Notes: generated by a model from the sequence alone, not told the origin. Positions 17,318 to 26,211 are shown, counted from the stretch's first letter. The stretch: DNA of 64,000 nucleotides from JABAAW01 sp965216605 (GCA_965216605.1 CBDCGG010000002.1:992001-1056000), one strand, 5' to 3'. A program made the numbers and translations.

Positions 17318-18163
17318 TCATTTTTTGTGCTCTGATTTAAGTCCTTCTTCAAATTGTTTTTGAGTTGTTTCTCTTTCTACTTTTAAAAGGTCTCCCTTAG
17401 TGAAAGAAATTTCCTTTTATTTATTTTTCCAAGAAAATCTTGATCGCATATATTGCGGTGAACTCTTCACTTGGTCCAGGTTAAAGCGCCACTTTCTGCC
17501 TTTGTCCATGTTCAAATTGCACCGTTTCAACTACAAAAGTTTTTGCGGAGGTAATGTTGTTTTCCTTCCTCGTCTTCTGCGATTGCTATAAAATTTTTTA
17601 TATCGTATTCGCACGATTTCGCAAACTTTCTTTTTACTTTCAGGATCGACGAAATTATTTTTGAAAAGCTTTTTTAGCCAATGGAGCAAAAACTTTTTGC
17701 ATTTTTTTTGTAATTTTTTTGTCGTAAACCATTTTGCGAAAATCTATTTTTTTTGTTATTTCTTCTTCGGTTTCAATTTTCAGTAGAGAGTTTTCAAGTA
17801 CTTCTTCTCTATTTTTTTCTTTGCCTTCTATATCTTTAAATATATTAAACAATATAACCTCAAACGCCAAAAAAGTTTTGCTCCTAATATAACTCCAATA
17901 GCAACAATGTTTCTACTCCAGCTCCCAACAATTTCCTGTTATAGCATCTATTGAAAATTCAAAGTGCTTTTTTTATATCGGCTTTGACGCGAATAGAAAA
18001 TGTTGTTTTTTCTTTAGTGCAATGAAAATAAACTTCTTCAGACAATTCGGCGAAAGCCATTAAAAAAGGGCGTGCGAGAAATCCATGAATCATCGACAGC
18101 AGGACCTGAAAAAATAATCGTTTGAGAGAATTTGCTAACCCCTTTGCTTTCTTCGTCTACCAT
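17318..18163 (-). pseudogene. AT-rich pseudogene with several frameshifts
   Basis: Read on the minus strand from ATG 18163 (MVDEESKGVSKFSQTI...), one protein can be followed to a stop at 17318 only by changing frame repeatedly. The first break is in a run of A after VKADIK (about 17970), then at T and A runs near 17880, and again past 17655 and around 17400. Recognisable pieces are a 67-residue start, a hydrophobic segment (NIVAIGVILGAKLF), a 71-residue open middle (17655-17870, ...FAPLAKKAFQK) and an end KGDLLKVERETTQKQFEEG. The joined product would have about 280 residues. GC content is far below that of neighbouring genes. I do not recognise the family. Decay at homopolymers suggests a recently inactivated acquired gene, or sequencing errors. 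Confidence 0.65.
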
Positions 18164-18324
18164 GGCTCTAATCCTTTTAATTAAAGTTTCCTATCTTACC
18201 TTTCATTTCGCACTTATCAGCAAAAGCACGAAAAACACATTTTAAATATTATTGTGCATTACAAGTGAAATTGCAAATTTTTTGCGATTTTTTTCACTAT
18301 TGAGCGTTTTTTTTGCGTTTTTTG

Positions 18325-19137
18325 CTACCTTCCCTTCCATTTGGGAGCGCGTTTTTCGGTGAAGGCACGAAACCCTTCTTCGTGATCCTCGCTGTCGTAA
18401 AGATTCTCAACACTCCGAAACTTCTTCCGCGAGATGCGACTCATCACATCCTGAAACTCTCGACCCTCCGACTCCCTTACAACCTCCTTAATCGCCGCAA
18501 AAACTAACGGAGGTCCATCCGCCAATAACTTAGCATCCTCCCTTACCCTTTTCATCAAAGCCTCGTTGTCTCCTTGCCCATCTCCCTTTACAACCTCCTT
18601 CACAATACCCCACCGCATCGCCTCGTCAGCACTCATCCATCTACCCGTCAACAGCATGTCCATCGCAACATGGTAAGGAATACGCTTCGGTAGTTTAATG
18701 CTCGCCGCATCCGCCAATGTGCCAGCACGAATCTCAGGCAAGGCAAACCGACTAGACTCCGTCGCATAAATCAAATCGCACGACAAAGCCAACTCAAATC
18801 CTCCCCCAACCGCCATCCCCTCGATCGCACATAACACAGGCTTGTTCATATCCAACAACTCCTGCAATCCGGCAAATCCACCTACTCCATAGTCATGCGT
18901 CACATGCTCTCCCCCCGCCGCCGCCTTCAAATCCCATCCACCCGAAAAAAACTTCTCGCCTCCCGTAGAAATAATTCCAACACGCAACTCCCCATCGTCG
19001 CGCAACTCCTTGAACGCCTCGCCCAAAGCACGCGAGGTCGCCATGTCAATCGCGTTCGCAGGAGGACGATCCAAGCGTATCTCAAACACTCCCCCGTCTC
19101 GACGCGTCGCCACCGCTTTTGTATTGTCGTTCGTCAT
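18325..19137 (-). CDS. caiD: Enoyl-CoA hydratase, carnitinyl-CoA dehydratase (CaiD)-like
   Basis: The 270-residue crotonase-fold protein resembles E. coli CaiD over its length: EKFFSGGWDLKAAA, GGFAGLQE, GMAVGGGFELALSCDLI, SADEAMRWGIVKEVV and the C-terminus EEGFRAFTEKRAPKWKGR. CaiD interconverts carnitinyl-CoA and crotonobetainyl-CoA. ATG 19137 is preferred to an in-frame ATG at 19170 because GGAG precedes it and the family begins there. It lies last in a run with an ADP-forming CoA ligase and an acyl-CoA dehydrogenase, the set needed to activate and process a C4 betaine. Other short-chain substrates cannot be excluded. Confidence 0.72.
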   Translation of the reverse strand: MTNDNTKAVATRRDGGVFEIRLDRPPANAIDMATSRALGEAFKELRDDGELRVGIISTGGEKFFSGGWDLKAAAGGEHVTHDYGVGGFAGLQELLDMNKPVLCAIEGMAVGGGFELALSCDLIYATESSRFALPEIRAGTLADAASIKLPKRIPYHVAMDMLLTGRWMSADEAMRWGIVKEVVKGDGQGDNEALMKRVREDAKLLADGPPLVFAAIKEVVRESEGREFQDVMSRISRKKFRSVENLYDSEDHEEGFRAFTEKRAPKWKGR

Positions 19138-19160
19138 CTCGTAAGTTCTCCGTAAAATTC

Positions 19161-19188
19161 TTAACGCCAAGTTATTAACGCCAAGTTA
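19161..19188. repeat. Tandem 14-bp repeat between CoA ligase and CaiD-like gene
   Basis: Two exact head-to-tail copies of TTAACGCCAAGTTA occupy 19161-19174 and 19175-19188, directly against the stop codon of the ligase gene. It could be a regulatory site or slippage. No known operator is recognised. Confidence 0.7.
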
Positions 19189-21378
19189 TTAATTTAAGGT
19201 TCTCAACAGAGCGTCCAAAGCGACCGCGCCGCCTCGACTTTCCTCGCTGCATACGACGACAGGATTCACATCCAACTCGACAAGACGCTCTGCGTTGCCC
19301 TCTGCAAATTGCGACATTCGCTCGCACAAAGTCAACAGAGAAGCAACATCGCCGCGCTTGCTGCCTCGGTAGCCCTCCAACAGCCTCAAGACCGATAGAG
19401 ATCGCAACGCCGCCTCGACCTCCTCGCGCAGAATCGGCAGAGGTAGCACGATCCGCTCGCGCATCAACTCCACCAACTTCCCTCCCCACGCGATGGTGAG
19501 CATCAAGCCGAACTGCTCGTCGCGCGTGATGCCCAGCAGCAACTCGCACAGAGAACCCTCCACCATCTGCTCGACCAACAAGCCTTGATGCGTAGCTTCC
19601 TCGCGCCGAGTTTCCGCCTTGTGAGATTCCTTTGGCGACAGCTCCTCCAGCTTGCGGAAAGCTGCCGAGATGGCAGATTCAGAATTCAAGTTCAGTGCCA
19701 AGGCATCGATATCGCTCTTGTGCGCAATTCCCAAAACCTTCAGGACAACCGCCCCTCCGACACGCTTTTGAAACGCACAAGCCTCCGCCGCGCTCGACAC
19801 AATCTCGCCGCGCGGGACTTCGATGCCATGCTCTTGCAACAGCTTTTTTGCACGAAACTCATCCCATAAGTGAGGAATAGGTGTTGCTCCTTTATTCTCT
19901 TCTTTATTCTCTTCTTTATTCTCCTGTGCGTTTTCTTTTTTTGCGTTGAGAAAGAAAGGTCGTTGTTTTTCTTTCCGCCATTCCTTCCATCGCGCTCCGA
20001 TGTCGGCTGCGGTTTCGATGGCATCGAAGGCTTCTTGCATGCCGTGCAAGGGAGCGATTCCTTTTTCCAAGAATCTTCTTGCCCAATTTTCCTGCAGGTT
20101 TTCGTGCAGCGTGGCGATGACGGCGGCACGCGCGCCCGTTGTTTCGACGGCTTTTTCCAGTGCCTCGGCGGCGTGGATCCAGTCAACATCGGAGCATCGC
20201 TCGGCGTGCGGAAAGTCGCAGACGAGCAGGTGCAGGTCGAAGGGGCACGCGAGCATGGCAGAGAAGGTTTTCGTGAGCGCGTTGCGATCTGCCCAAATGA
20301 AGGTGTGGTAATCGAGGGGGTTGGCGGCAGCAACCATAGTCGAGAGCGTGCTCTTGACGCGGCTGCGCTGTTGTGGCGAGAGCGCGGGAAAGCGCGCCTT
20401 TCTTCTGGCGTGAGCGTGGTCTGCGATAAGAGCGGCCTCTCCGCCCGAGCAGCTCATGGAGGAGAGTCGTGCGTCTTCCAGCGCGCCGTGCGTGTGGAGC
20501 AGTTTCAGCGTCTCCATAAGCACGGGTAGCGTTCGCACTTGTCCGATTGCCAATCGGTGCAAGGCTGCTTGTGTCGCCTCGAAGCTGCCTGAGAGCGAGG
20601 CGGTATGCGACAGCGCGGCTTGGCGTGCCTGCTCGCTCTGCCCCACCTTGAGCGCGACGAGGGGTTTGCGTAAATCTCGCGCACGCACGGCGAGGTTTTC
20701 CAGTCGTTCGATTTCGCTGATGCCCTCGATGACAAGCCCGATGGCGGTGATGCGCTCGTCTTCTAGCAACGCTTGCGCGAGTTCCAACATGCCCGTCTGC
20801 GCTTGGTTGCCGAGCGAGGTGAAGAAGGCGAGGGGGACAGCTCGTTTCTGCATCGACATGTTCATGGCGATGTTCGACGATTGCGTGAGGATGGCGACGC
20901 CTTTGTCGCAAGCTTCGCCCGCGTGTTGGTCTGGCCAAATGACGACGCGATCAAGGCAGTTGACGAAGCCGTAGCAGTTGGGACCGAGCAGGGGCATGTC
21001 TCCTGCTGCCTCCAAGAGCTGTTTTTGCAGGCTGCTTCCGTCGGCGATCTCGCCCTGCGCCTCGCTGAAGCCGGATGCGTAGGATACAGCTCCGCCTGCT
21101 CCCATAGCCTTGAGCTGGCGAGTGAGATCGACGGTCAGGCGGTGGTTGACGCCGAGGAAGGTGGCATCAGGAGCGCAAGGCAGGGATTCCAACGAGGGGT
21201 AGCAGCGGATGCCGTGAACTTCCTTTTTTGTCGGGTGGATAGGAAATATACTGCCCTGGTAGTTCATCGCCTTGCATTGACGCACGACTTGGGCTGCTTC
21301 CTTGCCTCCGAGCGCGGCGAGCGTGCGCGGGCGCAACAAGCGAGCAAGGCGCGAGGCGGCGAGGGAAGGCGACGACAT
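19189..21378 (-). CDS. ADP-forming acyl-CoA ligase (acetyl-CoA synthetase NDP-forming family)
   Basis: The 729-residue product has the domains of NDP-forming acyl-CoA ligases. These are an N-terminal CoA-binding domain (LLRPRTLAALGG...GSIFPIHPTKKEVHGI), succinyl-CoA-ligase-like domains with the phosphohistidine motif ALSHTASLSGS near residue 260, and a C-terminal ATP-grasp domain (LLQEHGIEVPRGEI through LDVNPVVV). A Lys/Glu/Asn-rich insert precedes the ATP-grasp part (about residues 480-495). It probably activates the carboxylate that the flanking dehydrogenase and CaiD-like hydratase act on. The family also includes carnitine, DMSP and citrate-type ligases, so the substrate is inferred from context only. 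Confidence 0.8.
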   Translation of the reverse strand: MSSPSLAASRLARLLRPRTLAALGGKEAAQVVRQCKAMNYQGSIFPIHPTKKEVHGIRCYPSLESLPCAPDATFLGVNHRLTVDLTRQLKAMGAGGAVSYASGFSEAQGEIADGSSLQKQLLEAAGDMPLLGPNCYGFVNCLDRVVIWPDQHAGEACDKGVAILTQSSNIAMNMSMQKRAVPLAFFTSLGNQAQTGMLELAQALLEDERITAIGLVIEGISEIERLENLAVRARDLRKPLVALKVGQSEQARQAALSHTASLSGSFEATQAALHRLAIGQVRTLPVLMETLKLLHTHGALEDARLSSMSCSGGEAALIADHAHARRKARFPALSPQQRSRVKSTLSTMVAAANPLDYHTFIWADRNALTKTFSAMLACPFDLHLLVCDFPHAERCSDVDWIHAAEALEKAVETTGARAAVIATLHENLQENWARRFLEKGIAPLHGMQEAFDAIETAADIGARWKEWRKEKQRPFFLNAKKENAQENKEENKEENKGATPIPHLWDEFRAKKLLQEHGIEVPRGEIVSSAAEACAFQKRVGGAVVLKVLGIAHKSDIDALALNLNSESAISAAFRKLEELSPKESHKAETRREEATHQGLLVEQMVEGSLCELLLGITRDEQFGLMLTIAWGGKLVELMRERIVLPLPILREEVEAALRSLSVLRLLEGYRGSKRGDVASLLTLCERMSQFAEGNAERLVELDVNPVVVCSEESRGGAVALDALLRTLN

Positions 21379-21408
21379 GTTGTTGTTTCGTGCTGTTGTT
21401 TTTTATTC

Positions 21409-22593
21409 TTATGCGTTTTTCTTCTCTAGCGGTCTGAGCAGCGAGCGAGCGATGATGTGCCTCTGAATTTCTGAAGTGCCGTCCCATATCCGCTCGACGC
21501 GGGCATCGCGCCAAAAACGCTCTAGGGGCAAATCGCGCATCAAGCCCATGCCGCCGTAGATTTGGATTGCCTCGTCGGTGACCCTAGCCAGCGTCTCTGT
21601 TGCAAAAAGCTTGGCAGAGGCGATCTCGCGTTGCGCGTCCAGCCCTGCGTCCAGCCGCCCTGCTGCGGCTAAGGTGAGCCAGTCGCTGGCATCGATCGCG
21701 GTGATCATGTCGGCGAGCTTGAAGCCTACGCCTTGAAACTTGCCGATCGTCTGTCCGAACTGCTTGCGCTCGGCAGCCCAGTCGCAAGCCATGGCGAAGA
21801 CGCGGCGCGCGCGACCGACAGATTGGGCGGCGACCGTGATCCTCGTTGCGTAGAGCCATGTGTTCATGAGATCGAAGGCGGTGTGCGGCTCGCCCAACAC
21901 ATGCATGTCCGAGACGAAGCAATCGTCGAAGGTTAGCACCGAGTTCGGATAGCCTCGATGCGAGACGCTCTCGTAGCCCTTGTCGATCGAAAAGCCCTCT
22001 GTGTCGCGCTCGACGATGAAGCAGGTCAGCTTTTTCTTGATCCCGCGGGGTGTTTCCTCTTCACCGCTCGCGAAGAAGGTGATGACAAAGTCGGCGTGCG
22101 CTGCTCCTGAAATGAAGTGCTTGCTGCCTTGCAACAACCATCCTTCGCCGTGGCGCGGGTGGCGGTGGCGCGTTGCTTTCGCGCGCATGTTGCGGATATC
22201 TGAGCCTGCGTCGGGTTCGGTCATGGCGAGCGCGTCCATCTTCTCGCCTCGCACGGCGGGCAGCAGGAAGCGTTCTTTTTGCTGCCCCTTGCACGCCATG
22301 AGAATGTTTTGCGGGCGACCCCAAAAGTGAGTGAGCGCCATCGAGCCTCTTCCCAGTTCGCGCTCTAACAGGGCGAAGCTGAGGTGATCGAGCCCTCCGC
22401 CGCCAACTTCGACGGGAAAGTTTGGGGCGTAGAAGCCCAGCGCCAAAACCTTGTCCTTGAGCGATTGGGCAAGCGCAGGCGAGACGCAACCCTCGCGTTC
22501 GACCTGTTCTTCGTGCGGATAGATTTCCTGCTCGACGAAGCGGCGGACGGTCTCGACGATGAGGCTTTGTTCGGCGGTCAAGGCAAAGTTCAT
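21409..22593 (-). CDS. Acyl-CoA dehydrogenase
   Basis: This is a FAD-dependent dehydrogenase of 394 residues from ATG 22593 (MNFALTAEQ), where the family begins; longer in-frame starts lack support. Features are the substrate/FAD segment AMTEPDAGSDI, the middle beta-domain (GWLLQGSKHFISG), KQFGQTIGKFQ and the C-terminal IYGGMGLMRDLPLERFWRDAR. At the usual catalytic Glu position it reads RIWDGTSEIQR, that is Asp before GTSEIQ. It heads the minus-strand CoA-thioester cluster. A CaiA-like role on a betaine-CoA ester is possible but unproven. Confidence 0.85.
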   Translation of the reverse strand: MNFALTAEQSLIVETVRRFVEQEIYPHEEQVEREGCVSPALAQSLKDKVLALGFYAPNFPVEVGGGGLDHLSFALLERELGRGSMALTHFWGRPQNILMACKGQQKERFLLPAVRGEKMDALAMTEPDAGSDIRNMRAKATRHRHPRHGEGWLLQGSKHFISGAAHADFVITFFASGEEETPRGIKKKLTCFIVERDTEGFSIDKGYESVSHRGYPNSVLTFDDCFVSDMHVLGEPHTAFDLMNTWLYATRITVAAQSVGRARRVFAMACDWAAERKQFGQTIGKFQGVGFKLADMITAIDASDWLTLAAAGRLDAGLDAQREIASAKLFATETLARVTDEAIQIYGGMGLMRDLPLERFWRDARVERIWDGTSEIQRHIIARSLLRPLEKKNA

Positions 22594-22979
22594 GGGGAGT
22601 ATTGTATTGTAACGCCTTACGAAAATGACACAAAAAACGAAACCCATTTTGTGCCTCTGTTTGGTGACATTGGGGAATTTATCCCCTAAATGTTTTTTTG
22701 ATGCTTTTTTGAATGTTTTTTTGTGTTTTATGACATTTGAGTGTTTTTTTAATATTTTTCGCTTTATTTACCTTAATTTTCGTGCTAGAGTGGACGAAAT
22801 GGAGACAGCAACATAGCTGACAACAGAGGGTTTGGGCGAAGGTTCGGGCGAGGGCTAGGAAGAGGGTTGGGACTACAGAAAGTCGGACAGCCATCTTTGT
22901 TGCGTCTTTTTTTGTTAAACAGCTTCCTTGGATGCGATCCAAGAATCGCTTTAGAATCGACTTGGAATCGCCTTGATCT
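22594..22979. other. Divergent intergenic region with phased T-tracts
   Basis: No gene is seen. Between 22693 and 22759 six or seven runs of 4-7 T recur about every 10-11 bases, a pattern of intrinsically curved DNA. A hairpin GGGGA/TCCCC stands just before it (about 22673-22687). Closer to the RTX gene is a short palindrome CTTGGAT-GCG-ATCCAAG (about 22931). No convincing -35/-10 pair was found. Confidence 0.5.
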
Positions 22980-24176
22980 ATGACATCGTCTTCTCTTTTC
23001 TCACAAAACAGTGCTAGCAGAATCCTGTCCCTTGCTGATGGCAATGGGGGTACAAGTGGGGGGGCAAGGGGGTGCGCTAGGCACAACAGGAAATCGTTGA
23101 CGCTGAGTGCCTTGCTCTCTGCGGCGGCGCTCGGCGTGTTTTTGGAAGGTTGCGGCGGGGGTGGCGGTGGCGGCAGTGGCGGCACATCTGGCGGCAATCT
23201 CACTCTTGCGGGTGGAGCTGGTAACGATGTCCTCACAGGCGGTGCAGGCAACGACATCCTCATGGGTGGCGCAGGCAACGACACCCTCAGGGGTGGCGCA
23301 GGCGACGACATCCTCAGTGGCGGTGCAGGCGATGACATCCTCAGGGGTGGCGCAGGCAACGACACCCTCGTGGGTGGTTCAGGCGCAGACAAATTTTTCG
23401 GCGGCGAGGGAATCGATACCGTTAGTTACAAGGACGCTCCTGTGGCAAGCGGCGAAGTAGGCTTCATCGTCGCTGTCGACACGCTCTTCGATCACGGCAA
23501 TGGGGGCGATGCCCAAGGCGATACCTTCTATAGCATTGAGAACTTGGAGGGTTCGATGGGATCGGACACTCTGTCGGGAGACTCTGGACCCAACGACCTA
23601 TACGGCTTGGCGGGCGAAGACAATCTATACGGACGTGGAGGTAAGGACAACCTCTACGGCGGAGACGGAGAAGACGAGCTGTTCGGCGGCGATGGCGATG
23701 ACAAACTTTACGGGGAGGAGGGCAATGACAAAGCTCTCAACGGAGGGGCAGGCACAGACACCATCTTTGGCGGCGCGGGCGCAGACACCATCGACGGCGG
23801 AGCAGGCAACGATATCTTGCAAGGTGGCGCAGGTGCCGATGTATATATCTTCCATGTCGGAGACGGAAAAGACATCGTCCGTGAGGTCAGCGAGGAGGGC
23901 ATCGCCAACATCATACTCTTCGTCGGCGAGCAGTATGATATTAGTAACGATCTGCCTCCCCTTCCCCAAGGAGTCACCTTCGATCGCCAGGGCGTAGACC
24001 TGACTATCCGCGTTGACGCAGACGGCGGGCAAGCCATCGACAACGAAATCGTGCTGGAGGGCTACTACAGCGAGGCGACAGGCTTGGATACAGCCTATAC
24101 AATACAGGTGCAATACAGCGATGCGGGCGCACCGCTCCACGAGTTGTTCGATCTGGGGGCAGTGGCACTATCCTAG
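22980..24176 (+). CDS. RTX calcium-binding repeat protein, putative lipoprotein
   Basis: The 398-residue protein has a hydrophobic segment (about residues 40-56) ending LEGC at Cys58, which resembles a lipobox, then a run of Gly. Two blocks of RTX nonapeptides follow (GGAGNDxLx type, about residues 78-135 and 200-300), separated by a non-repeat segment, and then a haemolysin-related C-terminal region (VTFDRQGVDLTIRV...EIVLEGYYS). RTX repeats fold on binding calcium outside the cell. The lipoprotein-type N-terminus is unusual for RTX proteins, most of which leave through type I secretion. No secretion genes adjoin. It may be an anchored calcium-binding surface protein. Confidence 0.75.
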   Translation: MTSSSLFSQNSASRILSLADGNGGTSGGARGCARHNRKSLTLSALLSAAALGVFLEGCGGGGGGGSGGTSGGNLTLAGGAGNDVLTGGAGNDILMGGAGNDTLRGGAGDDILSGGAGDDILRGGAGNDTLVGGSGADKFFGGEGIDTVSYKDAPVASGEVGFIVAVDTLFDHGNGGDAQGDTFYSIENLEGSMGSDTLSGDSGPNDLYGLAGEDNLYGRGGKDNLYGGDGEDELFGGDGDDKLYGEEGNDKALNGGAGTDTIFGGAGADTIDGGAGNDILQGGAGADVYIFHVGDGKDIVREVSEEGIANIILFVGEQYDISNDLPPLPQGVTFDRQGVDLTIRVDADGGQAIDNEIVLEGYYSEATGLDTAYTIQVQYSDAGAPLHELFDLGAVALS

Positions 24177-24222
24177 CGGCTTTGAGAAGCGGGCGGAAAC
24201 CCTTCTCTATCTCACTTGTCTA

Positions 24223-24258
24223 TCGAACTTCTTTATCGAGCTTCTTTATCGAGCTTGC
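24223..24258. repeat. Short tandem repeat upstream of cfa
   Basis: Three head-to-tail units of about 13 bases of the form CTTCTTTATCGAG (the first copy degenerate, TATCGAACTTC) lie just before the predicted cfa promoter. Confidence 0.55.
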
Positions 24259-24284
24259 CTCGCTTGCTCGCTCTCTGCTACAAT
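24255..24284 (+). promoter_or_regulatory. Predicted promoter of cfa
   Basis: TTGCCT (24255-24260), 18 bases, then TACAAT (24279-24284) preceded by TGC, making an extended -10. The leader to the cfa start at 24323 would be about 32 bases. Confidence 0.5.
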
Positions 24285-24322
24285 GTTGCACTGAAGCTCC
24301 CTTGTCTCAGAGGCTGTGTGCC

Positions 24323-25534
24323 ATGCTCCCTTCCGTCACGACCCTTGCGTTTCTCAAGACTCTGGAAAGTGTTCACTATGGTTCTCTGCATCTCACCCTT
24401 CCCGACGGGAAAACGCACAGCTTTCAAGGAAGTACCCCAGGCGTTGCGGCGCGCATGCGTATCGTCAGCCCGCGATGTATTCCGAAGATCGCGTTGCGAG
24501 GCAGCCTTGGGTTTGCCGACGCTTGGGTAGACAAGCTTTGGACAACAGACGATCTGCCCAGCTGTCTAGAATTTTTTGCCCAAAATATCTCCATCTTCGA
24601 GAATGACTATATGCACGGAACAACCTTTTCGCGCTTGCTCACGCGCGCCAAGTATGCCCTTCAACGCAATACGCTGAACGGCAGCCGCCGCAATATCCAA
24701 GCCCACTACGATCTCGGCAACAACTTCTACAGCCAATGGCTGGATAAGACGATGTCCTACTCTAGCGCTCTTTTCTCCAACGATCGCCCAAACTATAATC
24801 TCGTGCTGCGCAAAGCCCAAGAAAACAAGCTCGATCGCATCCTCTCGCGCATCGGCAAGAACGCCTCGATACTGGAGATCGGCTGCGGCTGGGGCTCCTT
24901 CATCCAACGCGCCGTCTCCACAGGACACCGCGTTTGCGGCATCACCCTCTCGCACGAGCAGGCGCGTTGGGCGGAAGAGAAGGCTCGTCCGTTCGGCAAG
25001 GACGCACGCATCGCCATCCAAGACTACCGCAAGGCAGAGGGACGATACGATGCCATCGTCTCCATAGAAATGTACGAGGCGGTCGGCGAAGCATACTGGC
25101 GGCAGTACTTTGCCAAGATCGCACACGCGCTCAAGAAAAACGGCAGCGCCGTCATCCAAGCCATCACCATCGACGAGGGACACTTCGAGCACTATCGCAG
25201 GGGAACAGACTTCGTCCGAAGCTACATCTTTCCGGGCGGCATGCTCGCCTCTAAAAAGCGTTTCTGCGAGGAGGCGCACGCCGCGGGTTTGCAAGTCGTC
25301 GACTTCTTCTCCTTCGGCAAGAGCTACGCGAAAACACTGGAAATATGGCTCGATGATTTTAATGCAGCGTGGAAGAACATCGCTCCGCTCGGATTCGACG
25401 AGCGATTCGCTAGGATATGGCAATACTATTTGGCGGGATGCCGCGCCGGCTTCTTGGCGGGTATCACCGATGTCTCGCAAATACAGCTCAAACACGCAGG
25501 CACGAAAACTACGTATGACTGCTACGCACGATAG
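24323..25534 (+). CDS. cfa: Cyclopropane-fatty-acyl-phospholipid synthase
   Basis: This SAM-dependent enzyme adds a methylene group across double bonds of membrane phospholipid acyl chains. The 403-residue product shows the N-terminal lipid-binding part, then RRNIQAHYDLGNNFYSQWLDKTMSYSSALF, the SAM motif ILEIGCGWGSF, and QAITIDEGHFEHYRRGTDFVRSYIFPGGMLAS, all typical of Cfa. I chose ATG 24323 because the region upstream holds the promoter and translates to unrelated sequence. It stands alone between the RTX gene and the phosphatase gene. Confidence 0.93.
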   Translation: MLPSVTTLAFLKTLESVHYGSLHLTLPDGKTHSFQGSTPGVAARMRIVSPRCIPKIALRGSLGFADAWVDKLWTTDDLPSCLEFFAQNISIFENDYMHGTTFSRLLTRAKYALQRNTLNGSRRNIQAHYDLGNNFYSQWLDKTMSYSSALFSNDRPNYNLVLRKAQENKLDRILSRIGKNASILEIGCGWGSFIQRAVSTGHRVCGITLSHEQARWAEEKARPFGKDARIAIQDYRKAEGRYDAIVSIEMYEAVGEAYWRQYFAKIAHALKKNGSAVIQAITIDEGHFEHYRRGTDFVRSYIFPGGMLASKKRFCEEAHAAGLQVVDFFSFGKSYAKTLEIWLDDFNAAWKNIAPLGFDERFARIWQYYLAGCRAGFLAGITDVSQIQLKHAGTKTTYDCYAR

Positions 25535-25614
25535 CCGCGCTCAATCTTGACGCGCCATCACAATGACAACATGGATATTGCCAGCGTGGATAGTGACGAC
25601 GTGGGCAACATCTT

Positions 25615-26211
25615 ATGAGCGTCTCCGTGCTTTTCGTCTGCAGCGGCAACATCTGCCGCTCGCCTAGCGCTGAGGCAGTCATGCGAGCAAGAGATACGCA
25701 GAACTTGGTCGTCTGCGACTCCTGCGGACTGGAACAATTTCATACGGGCGAGCCGATCGATGCGCGCGCGCGCCAGTTGCTCATCGAGCGCGACATACCT
25801 TGTGAGCAGATCCGAGCGCGGAGAATCACCGCCGACGACTTTCAAAACTTCGATTGGATCCTCGCTATGGACAAAGGACACCTCGCCCAGCTGAAAGCGC
25901 AGGCACAGCAGGCAACCCTAGAAGACAACCCTACCCCATCGCGTGTTGTTCCGCGTGTTGTTCCGCGTGCTGTTCTTGCTCTCTTTCTCGACAAGGCAGA
26001 GACAGAGACAGAAATTTTGGCGAGCGCGGGCGCGGGCGCAGAGGTGCTCGATCCCTACTACGGAGCTAAAGCCGACTTCCAACGCATGCTCGACGACATA
26101 GAGCGAGGGGTGCGCGGATGGCTCGACTTCTTCGCCGAAAAAGAAAATCTTCCAGAAAATCGTCCGCAAAATTTTGAAGCGCATGCGCCGCGTCCTGAGA
26201 GCAAGGCTTGA
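25615..26211 (+). CDS. Low-molecular-weight phosphatase (protein-tyrosine or ribulosamine-5-phosphate type)
   Basis: The catalytic loop CSGNICRS (Cys9 to Arg15, CX5R) and the general-acid motif LDPYYG identify the LMW-PTP fold. At 198 residues it is longer than the usual 150-160, mainly through a low-complexity insert (about residues 105-140, VVPRVVPRAV then Glu/Thr-rich) and a C-terminal tail. The next gene, a fructosamine-kinase homologue, overlaps its end. In other bacteria this pair is known, and LMW-PTP homologues there act as ribulosamine/erythrulosamine-5-phosphatases in protein repair. That role is inferred here; a classic tyrosine phosphatase is the alternative. Confidence 0.85.
   Translation: MSVSVLFVCSGNICRSPSAEAVMRARDTQNLVVCDSCGLEQFHTGEPIDARARQLLIERDIPCEQIRARRITADDFQNFDWILAMDKGHLAQLKAQAQQATLEDNPTPSRVVPRVVPRAVLALFLDKAETETEILASAGAGAEVLDPYYGAKADFQRMLDDIERGVRGWLDFFAEKENLPENRPQNFEAHAPRPESKA

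Noticed and set aside
23625..24140. Minus-strand open frames opposite the RTX gene
   Set aside because: They are mirror frames of the GGxGxD repeat codons and have no start signal.
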